Part shown: in pieces, positions 56,020 through 64,000 of the stretch
Layout: every line of letters begins with the position of its first letter
How positions within the stretch are numbered: position 1 is the first letter of the stretch
DNA from: Thiospirochaeta perfilievii
GTDB taxonomy: Bacteria; Spirochaetota; Spirochaetia; DSM-2461
Assembly: GCF_008329945.1 (NCBI RefSeq)
Contig: NZ_CP035807.1
Coordinates: 1,178,001-1,242,000 of the forward strand
Direction of reading: 5' to 3'
Length of the DNA stretch: 64,000 bases
Notes under the pieces: model-generated
Seen by the model: only the letters and a program-made list of their open reading frames with translations
The model's database searches: none
Told to the model about the DNA's origin: nothing
Translations under genes and position numbers: made by a program

Positions 56020-56157
56020 GGGCGAATAGTAACAAAGTTACTACCTGGCTGCTCTGGGCTACGCTTTCGCTTCGACCTAGCAAGCTAGTTTGGCTAACAG
56101 ATGTATGCACATTGCCCTACGTATCCATTTCGCAAGGCAATGTGCATACATCTGCCA
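56020..56157. repeat. Multi-hairpin repeat, copy f (dispersed)
   Basis: Full-length copy: GGGCGAATAG, TAGTAAC-AAA-GTTACTA, CCTGG..., CTAGC-AA-GCTAG and the long terminal stem with arms CAGATGTATGCACATTGCC and GGCAATGTGCATACATCTG around TATCCATTT. It is 39 kb away from the nearest other copy, yet again lies just beyond the stop of a minus-strand propeller remnant. The stretch 55910-56019 before it holds no gene. Confidence 0.9.
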
Positions 56158-56174
56158 CTTTTGTTATTATGATT

Positions 56175-56503
56175 TTACCATTGTCTTGGTATTTTGTATA
56201 AGTTAAATACAGATTCCATCAAGTTTTTCTTTTGATAGATAAAATATATCACCATTATTCTTTATAGCTGGACCAAGAAATAATTTCTTCTTAAATTTTA
56301 AATAACTCTAGAGGCCAACCATTTTTTATCAAGTATATGTATACCTGTTGAGACTCCAAAGTATGAATCATTATCGTAATCAACTCCGCTTAAAGTTAAT
56401 CTCCCTTTTTTATATTTTTCAAAAGAAGGTGCTCCTGGAACAAACCTTGGAACAGTTAGATTATTCAACAAATGCAATTCATCCCAGTAATGGTACTTAG
56501 ATT
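56175..56503 (-). pseudogene. Beta-propeller C-terminal remnant, module 7
   Basis: Minus-strand translation gives KYHYWDELHLLNN, VPRFVPGAPSFEKYKKGRLT, YFGVSTGIHILDKKWLA and, after frameshifts, FLGPAIKNNGDIFYLSKEKL and an LYKIPRQW-like end. This matches the last third of the module 2 and module 5 propellers. The rest of the gene and any NlpC/P60-like partner are missing. It shows that the module type has been copied or has moved beyond the main array. Confidence 0.65.
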
Positions 56504-56715
56504 ATACCTTGGAGATTTTTTATAAAATACTTAAATTGTAGTTTTTTTGTTTTGGACAGCTATGATAATTTATTATCAATTTTTAGATTATATATATACA
56601 CATAAAAAAACTAATGTTATTATTTATACAAATTAGTTGCGAGTAGAAACTAAATAATTAATTATATTTGCAATTTAATAAGAAATTTAAAAATATATTT
56701 TACGAGGCTATATTA

Positions 56716-58356
56716 ATGAAATTAACTGCGAGTTCAGCTGTTTTATGCATAATTATGCTATTTTTTACATCATGTCCGAATACTGTTCTGGATGAACTTT
56801 CAATGCATGTGGTAACTTTTAACTCAAATTCAGGGAGCTTAATAGTTAAACAAAATGTATTTGATGGTGATGTAGCAATTAAACCAGCTTCACCAATAAG
56901 AGAAAATTATGTTTTCTCCCATTGGTATGAAGATGAAGACTTAACCAATATATGGTCTTTTGATAACAAAGTTCATAGTGATATAACACTTTATGCTGGT
57001 TGGTTAGATATTCCGAAATATTCAGTTTCATTTAATACTAATTGTGATACTTCCATTCCTTTGCAAATTATTAAAGAAGGCGGATATATAATTGAACCAG
57101 ATGATCCTAAGAAAGAAGGATTTACTTTCATAGGCTGGTATAAAGAAGATACACTAGAGAATAAATGGATATTTAATAACGACAAGGTTATATCAGAGAC
57201 TACACTTTATGCAAACTGGACTTCATTACCTACTAGTGCAGTTACTTTTAGGACTTATTCTGGAAATATTTTAGATACTGTAAATGTAATTCAGGGTGAG
57301 GTTGTAGAAAAACCCACAGATCCTTCAAGACCTGGATATAATTTTGTTAACTGGTTCTCAGATTCAGATTTAACTTTTTTATGGGATTTCAGTAGAGAAA
57401 TTTCTAGTGACATGACTCTTTATGCATCCTGGAAGAAAGCTTATTACTCAGTTACCTTTCTAACGAATTCTGGATCTACAATATCAACAAAATTATTAAC
57501 CTATGGTGTAAAAATAGATAAGCCTATAGATCCTAAAAAAATAGGATATACATTTTTAAATTGGTATTCAGATGCAAACTGTACAGTTTTATGGGATTTT
57601 AATAATGGAACGGTTGCATCAGATTTAACGCTTTATGCAGATTGGTCGCCTATACCTAGTTACCTAGTTTCCTTTAATTCAAACGGAGGATCTAATGTTT
57701 TAAGTGTGTCTGTATACGAGGGAGAGAGTGTTGTAAAACCTCCTGCACCGTCAAAAAGTGATTTTATGTTTTATCAGTGGTATAAGGATTCAACTCTTAC
57801 TGAAATGTGGAATTTTAATAATGATGTTGTAGTTTCTAATATTACTTTATTTGCAAAATATACAAAGGTTGGTACAACAAGTGAATCTGGAGGATATATC
57901 TTTTATGATGATGAAGATGATTATGTAGATGATCTCCCTGGAGTAAGGTTTTTAGAGATAGCTCCAGATAATATATCAACCTCTATGATTTGGGGTAAGT
58001 TCGATTATTCTATAGAAGGAGCAGACGGAACAGAAATAGGTTCAGGGAAACAAAACACTGATGATATTGTGATTAAAGATGATACACCTAATAAAGCTGG
58101 TGATTTTTGCACCGAATATTCCATTACTAGAAATGGTGTTACTTATGATGATTGGTACTTACCATCGATTGATGAACTGATGTTGATCTATAAGAACTTA
58201 AAATCAAATAATATTGGAGGAATTCCATCTGAATGGTATTGGACTTCATCTGAGGTTAGTCCAAAAAAAGCATCGGCTGTAACATTTGGTGGTGGAAATA
58301 TATACTTAAACTCTAAAAGTGTCAAAAATTATGTGATTCCAGTGAGAGCATTTTAG
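56716..58356 (+). CDS. Lipoprotein with InlB-type (Flg_new) repeats and DUF1566-like C-terminus
   Basis: 546 residues from the ATG at 56716 (ACGAGG upstream); the longer frame from TTG 56668 would bury the signal peptide. Lipobox FFTSC with Cys20. Five repeats of about 70 residues follow, each with a VTFNSNSG-type strand, IVKQ.VFDGD, GY.F..WY.D..L...W.F and TLYA.W (Listeria-Bacteroides/InlB B-repeat family). The C-terminal 150 residues (GGYIFYDDEDDYVDDLPG, WYLPSIDELMLIYKNLKSN, SEWYWTSSE) match DUF1566/fibrobacter-type lectin-like domains. Likely a surface lipoprotein. It is 47 nt upstream of the RHS gene on the same strand and possibly co-transcribed. Confidence 0.85.
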   Translation: MKLTASSAVLCIIMLFFTSCPNTVLDELSMHVVTFNSNSGSLIVKQNVFDGDVAIKPASPIRENYVFSHWYEDEDLTNIWSFDNKVHSDITLYAGWLDIPKYSVSFNTNCDTSIPLQIIKEGGYIIEPDDPKKEGFTFIGWYKEDTLENKWIFNNDKVISETTLYANWTSLPTSAVTFRTYSGNILDTVNVIQGEVVEKPTDPSRPGYNFVNWFSDSDLTFLWDFSREISSDMTLYASWKKAYYSVTFLTNSGSTISTKLLTYGVKIDKPIDPKKIGYTFLNWYSDANCTVLWDFNNGTVASDLTLYADWSPIPSYLVSFNSNGGSNVLSVSVYEGESVVKPPAPSKSDFMFYQWYKDSTLTEMWNFNNDVVVSNITLFAKYTKVGTTSESGGYIFYDDEDDYVDDLPGVRFLEIAPDNISTSMIWGKFDYSIEGADGTEIGSGKQNTDDIVIKDDTPNKAGDFCTEYSITRNGVTYDDWYLPSIDELMLIYKNLKSNNIGGIPSEWYWTSSEVSPKKASAVTFGGGNIYLNSKSVKNYVIPVRAF

Positions 58357-58403
58357 ATAATATTTTATTTAAATAACTATATAAAAAAAATGGAGAAAAA
58401 TAT

Positions 58404-61400
58404 ATGAAGAAGTTTTTAATTTTAATGTTATCACTTATTGTAAGTGTTAACATTTTTTCTGATCCAATAAAGACCACAAGTATAACAGTACATTATCCCG
58501 AAACTGTAGCTGCAACCTGTAGTGAGAAAGGGTGTCCTGGTGAAACCAATTGTGGTCATTGTGTAAAAACTCCGCATATAAATTATGATAAAAATGGAAA
58601 TCCTAATGGAGGATACTATACTTTCTCTTGCCCTGGACATCCTTGTACTATTGCTCATACGAAAATTGAGGGTAGAAAAAAAACTATTGAAGTCAGTGTT
58701 GATTTAAATCTTCCCGGAGCTCAACAAAAGATTGATGGTTTTGAAGTATATGTAAAAGAACTCAACGAAGAACTGCAAAAATCACCAAATAATATTTCAG
58801 TTATCCCAGGTTCTTCAGCAACGACTGAAGCTAAATTAAATAATGCTTTGAAAAGTATTTTTAATAAGGTTCCAGATGTAAAGTTCAAAGATAGTACAAC
58901 AATTGCAACTGAAAAAGGAAACAAGTTAGAAGAAGAAAATAATATTACAAAACAAGTTTTATCAGGAGACCCAGTAAGAACAGGGACTGGGGAATTCTTT
59001 ACGAAATCTACTGATTTTACTCTTCAAACAGGAAATTTAACATTTAATATATCTAGGTCATACGCTTCACAAAGAGAGGCTGAAACAGAGAAGTTTGGTT
59101 CATTATGGTCAACTAATCTTGAAACGCATACATTGTGGGGAACCAGGCCTAAAGCTCAAGAGGTTTATGATGAAAAAAAAGATTTTTATACAAAATTATA
59201 TGAAGATTACGATTCTGCTATAGTTTCCTACAATAACTTTGTTACATATGGTACAGAGAGCCATATTAGCTTAGCAGATGCTAGAGGTAAATATGAAGCG
59301 TTAATATCAAACTTAAATTCAATAGAATCAATCCTAGAGAATAAAAAAAAGGAATATTCATATTCTGAAATAACATCATACCTAGATGAACAAAAAAAAA
59401 TCGTAAACAACGAAAAAACAACTTTAGTTCAACCTTATCTTGACGATTTGAATGATATAGAAAGTTATTATAAAAATACGATATATCCCAATATAACATC
59501 ATTTAAAAGTTATATAGATACAAATATTAAACCTTTGGTTGATGATGCGGAAAAACTCCTTAATCTTACAGATGATAGAAATATATTAAATAAATATTTT
59601 AATGATCAATTCAGTTTATCCAATGTTGGAGAAAATTATATAGTATATTTTGATGAATCGAATTCTCCTCATCAATTTTATATTACAGCAAATCCTGATT
59701 ATGAAACATCCAAAAAAATACCAGGTACAAATATTCCAGACTACTATCCTAATGGTTCATTGACCACATATAAAGACAGTAGCCTTTCTTTAGAAATACT
59801 ACCAGAAGGTTTTACTAAACTATCTGAGAATAATGGTACAATTAAAACTTTCAATTCAAACGGGTTATTAGTTAGACAAGAAGATCAAAATGGTAACTAT
59901 TTTGAATACAAATATTCAGGGGAAAAACTAACAACCGTTATAGATAATTTTAAAAGAGAAGTTAAAATAGATTATTTGGACAATAAAATTTCTTTAATTG
60001 TGTTACCTGATGAAACAACAATTAGTTATGCATATACTGGAGATCTTTTATCCGGAATTATCGATCAAGATAAAGATTCTACAAGCTATGAATATGATGG
60101 GAAATTACTAAAAAAGATAACTAAAGCTGACGATAGTTTTCGAACTTATAATTATGAATTACTAAATGGGAAACCAAGGGTGACCTGGACTATGGATGAA
60201 GAAGGTAGAAAAGAATTTTTCTATTACGATTTTAATAGTGACAATTCAATATCTTGTTGTACTTACATTAATGTAGAAGGAATAAAAGAAAAACAATTTT
60301 TTAACAAATTTCTTAAGATTGAAAAAGTTGAATATTACCTAGATGAAAAAGTAGAAACTGTTAAAAAAATTATTTATGACGCAAGTGGTAATGAAATAGA
60401 AACGACGTTGTCTAATTCTGATGGAAATATTTTAGAAAATATTATAAAAACTTATGACAATAAAAATATGGTTACATCAGTTCACAGAAATAAAATCAAT
60501 ATAGAGAATCTCTCATATACCAAGTCAGGAAAAATTGAAACATATTCCTATGTAACACAAAAAGGCTGGGCAACGATAAACTATTTTTATGATAGTTTTC
60601 AAAATTTAAAAAGAGTCTCTTATCCTGATACAACCGAAGAGAAATATTCATATAATAGTAAAGGACAACTAACTCAATTTAAAAATCGAACTGGTCATGA
60701 CATCGATTTTGACTACGATGATTTTGGTAATATAAACAAAAAAAATGAAAAAATTTCAATGTACTCACCTGATAAAGGTGACTATGTAAGTTCGATTGTC
60801 ACTAATATCATAAATGATAAATTAGGACGACCATTAGAAACAAAAATATATCAGGATGGGATTTTACAATATCATTACAAATACAAATACACTAAAAAAG
60901 GATATATAAAGGAGCATAAATCTCTAGATGGTCAAAATCAGTTAGTAATTAACAGTAAAGAGTATAACAATCGGAAGAAGGTGTACAAAGATGTAAATTG
61001 GTATGGCAATGAGAACGTCTACGAATATGATTATACCAATAAATTGTTAAATGTCACAAATAAACTTGGAGAAGTAGTTTCCTTAGGTTATGACTTATTG
61101 GGACGAATGGATCATAAGACCATTACTGATTCCGATAAAAATATTGTTGAAAATTGGTGTTATGCTTATGATGGCAAATCAAGGGTTATTAAAGAGGAAG
61201 AAAGTATATCTGGATATATTAGAGAGTTTACATTCTATGAATATGGAAAGATTAAAACCCAGAAAACACATCTAAATTCCGATGTAACAGATTTTGAAAT
61301 TATTGAATACTTTTATGATACATATTTAAATATTGATAAAGTGGTCCTGAATAAAGAGGAAGTTACAGATTATGAAATCGATCCCGCTAGTGGTCTTGTA

Positions 61401-64000
61401 TTAAATATAACAACCCCAGGTGGTCGAGTTATTGATTATATATACGATGAATTTAATAGAGTAAAAGAGAAAAAAGGTTTTGGAGGAGATTATACATATA
61501 CTTATGATCCATATGGGAGAATAAAATCGATTGAAAACATGGGTGTTATTAAAAATTTTGCTTATAATGGTCGTGGTGATTTGATCAAAGACTGGATTGG
61601 AAATCAAGGTGATAACGCTAGAAAATATGGATATGATGGAGCAGGAAAAACAGTAGCAATTCAAGATAATCTAGGTTCCTGGAAACAAATTGAATATGAT
61701 AAATTAGGAAGGGTAATACGAGAGATCAATCCAGATAAAACAGAAAAAACTCAAACCTGGGAAGTTTTGGATACTGGTGGATATAAAACTTCACTATTAG
61801 ATGAAGATAAATATGTATGGACTAAATACTACGATATACTAGGTAGGCTTACTGTTCAATTAGATCCTAATCAGATTGATTCAGATCTGATTAATCCTAA
61901 CAACATCGATCCTACACAAAAAGGCATAACATATAAGTACGATCCTTTAGGTAGAACAATAAATTATAAAGACCAACTAAATAGTACGTGGAAATATGAA
62001 TACTCTCCTTTAGGTTTAACCAAGGAGATTGATCCATTAATGAGAGAAACAAAATATCAGATGGGGCCAAGTGGAAAGATTAAAAATATCTCTAAACCTG
62101 GGGATGATCTGATGGAATATAATTATAGTTATTATAAGGATATAAATCAGACTCTTTTTAAGGTTGAATCATTCAGTAACGGAAAACTGTTACATACAAC
62201 ATTCTATGATCTAGATAAGATGATTAGTAAAGAAGAAACCCCTCTTCTTGTAACACATGAGTATGTATACAATGAAAAAGGTCAACTAACAAGGGAGATC
62301 AATAGCAGAAGTAATAGTCAAGAATATATATATACAAATGATAGACTATCAGAAAAAAATGATTTTAATAAGGATAACTTTAAATATCAATACGATGATT
62401 ATGGCAATATTATTGATATTAGCATTAACAATGTAAAAAAACTCCACTATGAATATGATAATAATGGACAACTTAAAGAAGCAACCAATTTTGATAGTAA
62501 TCAAACAAATAATTTTACATACAACAACAGAGGATTATTGGAAAGTGCCAAATCTTCTTACGGTTTAGATACTTGGTATACATATACAGATAGAGGGTTA
62601 CTTAAAACAGAAAATAGGACTTCAACAAATTCTCTTATAAATTACAAGTACAATCCTTTAGGTTTACTAGAAGAGATCAGGGGAGATAACCTTTATGGAC
62701 TCTTCAAATACGACAAAAGAGGAATGTTAATTGAAAAAGATTTAGGGGATGGGTTCGCAAATAGAAAATCTTATAATGAGATCGGGCAAATAACTCAAGA
62801 ATCTTTTATTTATGGTAAACAGGTTTACAGTAGCACAGGATATGTTTATAATGATAAGGATCAAATTAATTTTAAAATTAGCGAAAAAGGTGAGTTAACA
62901 TCATACAAATATGATGATCGAAATAGACTGAGTGAAGTATATTATCCCTTAAATGGTAGATTTGTAACGCCATTTCTAGAAGAGAAGAATGAAGTAGGCC
63001 TTGGAAATCCAAACAATAATGGAGCCAATGGAATAGTTCAACCTGAATATTTAAATATATCAACAGAGGAAAGAAATAACATTCAAAATACTTTTGATAA
63101 TCAGGATTTGCAACAAAGTACATTTTTTAATTTCAATCAAAATTTCTGGAAAGAAAGATACAGATACAATTCAGATGGCCAAATAACAGAAAAGGCAGAT
63201 GCCTGGGGAACTATAAATTACTCCTATGAAAATGGACTTATGAGTAAGAGAGGTGAAAATATATTAAGCTATGATAAAAATGGAAACTTATTGAGTGAAA
63301 AAGGATCAACAATAGACTTTGAATACAATTATGATTCTAAAAATAGGTTAATTAAAGCTTTTACTTCTCAATCAGGAAAAAATACAGAAATTGACTATGC
63401 TTATGACGCTTTGGGTCGAAGATTTAGTAGAAATGAGATTGTCTCTAACAATGGAACTCAAGAGAGGAGTAGTTTACAAAACTATAATTATATTGGTAAA
63501 AGCTTTAATTTGGAAAGTAGAAATTATACACAAAAAAGTGGCCTTCAAGACTTACAGAATTACTATTATGGGTCAGGAGAGTTACTAGCATTTTCTGAAC
63601 TGAGTGAGATTCATTACACATTTAGTGATTATCAGGGATCAATGATAGGGTACACCACAGGTAATGGTTTACAAAACAATTATATCTATGATGCTTTTGG
63701 ATCTCCAGTTTTGGGAGATTTTGACCAGGAGAATATTTTGGGATATAATGGTAAAATGTATGACAATGTTACAAAACAGAGTAATTATGGATACAGGGAT
63801 TATCAACCAACAGTAGGTATGTTTACTACAGTTGATCCAATAAAAGATGGCTACAACTGGTATGCATACTGTGGGAATGATCCGATTAACCGAATTGATC
63901 CAAATGGATTAGATTGGATCAAAATAATAAATAGAGATCCTACAACGGATAATACTATTGCCACAGAAGGTGGGGATGTTGGTCACACACAAACCGAAAC
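58404..64000 (+). CDS. RHS/YD-repeat giant protein, 3' end outside window
   Basis: At least 1865 codons, open to the end of the window. The ATG has GGAG upstream and encodes a signal peptide (MKKFLILMLSLIVSVNIFSD). An unusual Cys-rich segment follows (CSEKGCPGETNCGHC, SCPGHPCTIAHT), then a domain ending TGEFFTKSTDFTLQTGNLTF that opens the RHS shell. A coiled-coil insert lies at about 250-390. From 440 onward there are dozens of YD repeats (YDxxGR, YEYDNNGQL, YNYDSKNRL). The core ends with the RHS hallmark GYRDYQPTVGMFTTVDPIKD and WYAYCGNDPINRIDPNGLDW near residue 1830, after which a variable C-terminal (often toxin) domain begins and is cut off by the window edge. Confidence 0.93.
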   Translation, partial: MKKFLILMLSLIVSVNIFSDPIKTTSITVHYPETVAATCSEKGCPGETNCGHCVKTPHINYDKNGNPNGGYYTFSCPGHPCTIAHTKIEGRKKTIEVSVDLNLPGAQQKIDGFEVYVKELNEELQKSPNNISVIPGSSATTEAKLNNALKSIFNKVPDVKFKDSTTIATEKGNKLEEENNITKQVLSGDPVRTGTGEFFTKSTDFTLQTGNLTFNISRSYASQREAETEKFGSLWSTNLETHTLWGTRPKAQEVYDEKKDFYTKLYEDYDSAIVSYNNFVTYGTESHISLADARGKYEALISNLNSIESILENKKKEYSYSEITSYLDEQKKIVNNEKTTLVQPYLDDLNDIESYYKNTIYPNITSFKSYIDTNIKPLVDDAEKLLNLTDDRNILNKYFNDQFSLSNVGENYIVYFDESNSPHQFYITANPDYETSKKIPGTNIPDYYPNGSLTTYKDSSLSLEILPEGFTKLSENNGTIKTFNSNGLLVRQEDQNGNYFEYKYSGEKLTTVIDNFKREVKIDYLDNKISLIVLPDETTISYAYTGDLLSGIIDQDKDSTSYEYDGKLLKKITKADDSFRTYNYELLNGKPRVTWTMDEEGRKEFFYYDFNSDNSISCCTYINVEGIKEKQFFNKFLKIEKVEYYLDEKVETVKKIIYDASGNEIETTLSNSDGNILENIIKTYDNKNMVTSVHRNKINIENLSYTKSGKIETYSYVTQKGWATINYFYDSFQNLKRVSYPDTTEEKYSYNSKGQLTQFKNRTGHDIDFDYDDFGNINKKNEKISMYSPDKGDYVSSIVTNIINDKLGRPLETKIYQDGILQYHYKYKYTKKGYIKEHKSLDGQNQLVINSKEYNNRKKVYKDVNWYGNENVYEYDYTNKLLNVTNKLGEVVSLGYDLLGRMDHKTITDSDKNIVENWCYAYDGKSRVIKEEESISGYIREFTFYEYGKIKTQKTHLNSDVTDFEIIEYFYDTYLNIDKVVLNKEEVTDYEIDPASGLVLNITTPGGRVIDYIYDEFNRVKEKKGFGGDYTYTYDPYGRIKSIENMGVIKNFAYNGRGDLIKDWIGNQGDNARKYGYDGAGKTVAIQDNLGSWKQIEYDKLGRVIREINPDKTEKTQTWEVLDTGGYKTSLLDEDKYVWTKYYDILGRLTVQLDPNQIDSDLINPNNIDPTQKGITYKYDPLGRTINYKDQLNSTWKYEYSPLGLTKEIDPLMRETKYQMGPSGKIKNISKPGDDLMEYNYSYYKDINQTLFKVESFSNGKLLHTTFYDLDKMISKEETPLLVTHEYVYNEKGQLTREINSRSNSQEYIYTNDRLSEKNDFNKDNFKYQYDDYGNIIDISINNVKKLHYEYDNNGQLKEATNFDSNQTNNFTYNNRGLLESAKSSYGLDTWYTYTDRGLLKTENRTSTNSLINYKYNPLGLLEEIRGDNLYGLFKYDKRGMLIEKDLGDGFANRKSYNEIGQITQESFIYGKQVYSSTGYVYNDKDQINFKISEKGELTSYKYDDRNRLSEVYYPLNGRFVTPFLEEKNEVGLGNPNNNGANGIVQPEYLNISTEERNNIQNTFDNQDLQQSTFFNFNQNFWKERYRYNSDGQITEKADAWGTINYSYENGLMSKRGENILSYDKNGNLLSEKGSTIDFEYNYDSKNRLIKAFTSQSGKNTEIDYAYDALGRRFSRNEIVSNNGTQERSSLQNYNYIGKSFNLESRNYTQKSGLQDLQNYYYGSGELLAFSELSEIHYTFSDYQGSMIGYTTGNGLQNNYIYDAFGSPVLGDFDQENILGYNGKMYDNVTKQSNYGYRDYQPTVGMFTTVDPIKDGYNWYAYCGNDPINRIDPNGLDWIKIINRDPTTDNTIATEGGDVGHTQTE

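Noticed and set aside
61090-63588. Short ORFs listed on both strands within 58.4-64 kb
   Set aside because: They are in other frames of the long RHS gene, which is open from 58404 to the window end.
1-64000. CRISPR arrays, tRNA or rRNA genes
   Set aside because: No regularly spaced direct repeats with unique spacers and no tRNA- or rRNA-like sequence was noticed; the only repeats are the dispersed hairpins and gene duplications.

Overview
The window is AT-rich bacterial DNA. Very large Sec-exported surface-type proteins, relaxed spirochaete-style lipoboxes, an Rpn-family (PD-(D/E)XK) nuclease relic and an RHS giant suggest a member of the Spirochaetota. This is inferred from gene style only; there is no rRNA or other marker gene.

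Layout. (1) 1-2.1 kb: end of a MATE transporter, an FN3-like lipoprotein and a thioredoxin-like protein. (2) 2.2-19.5 kb: a scrambled array, mostly on the minus strand, made of two-gene modules. Each module is the C-terminal part of a large secreted NlpC/P60-like (papain-fold) protein followed by a secreted beta-propeller protein of about 325 residues, usually overlapping or closely abutting. Six modules lie here and a seventh propeller relic lies at 56.2 kb. A multi-hairpin DNA repeat follows the propeller stop in six of the seven, and the exception (module 3) has lost its propeller 3' end. Only the most upstream module has a complete protein start and signal peptide (1418 aa, 19536-23792). 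The others are N-terminally truncated, frameshifted or fused, and are invaded by two IS3-type elements, two copies of an integrase-core element and an IS66 relic. (3) 19.5-45 kb: a minus-strand run of start/stop-overlapping genes encoding a roughly 455-aa exported protein (split by a 2305-bp IS66 element with an 8-bp target duplication), a roughly 5390-aa Ig/FN3/IPT/PQQ repeat protein (split by one apparent 1-nt frameshift), then the full-length NlpC/P60-like protein and its propeller. A small lipoprotein and another exported protein lie upstream. (4) 45-56 kb, plus strand: a clostripain-family (C11) lipoprotein, then a compact type II secretion operon (secretin, ATPase, GspF, L-like and M/C-like proteins, a lipoprotein, four pseudopilins, prepilin peptidase). 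(5) 56-64 kb: a stray hairpin repeat with a propeller relic, an InlB-repeat/DUF1566 lipoprotein, and an RHS protein of at least 1865 codons that runs off the window exactly where its variable C-terminal region begins.

The main candidate for a new system is the module array. It has one expressed-looking founder, truncated start-less copies downstream, a shared 1.6-kb near-identical homology arm that ends sharply where the variable C-terminus starts, and a structured repeat closing each module. This fits a recombination-driven C-terminal switching system, comparable to orphan toxin/immunity modules of polymorphic toxins or to silent cassettes of variable surface proteins. The function of the propeller partner is unknown.
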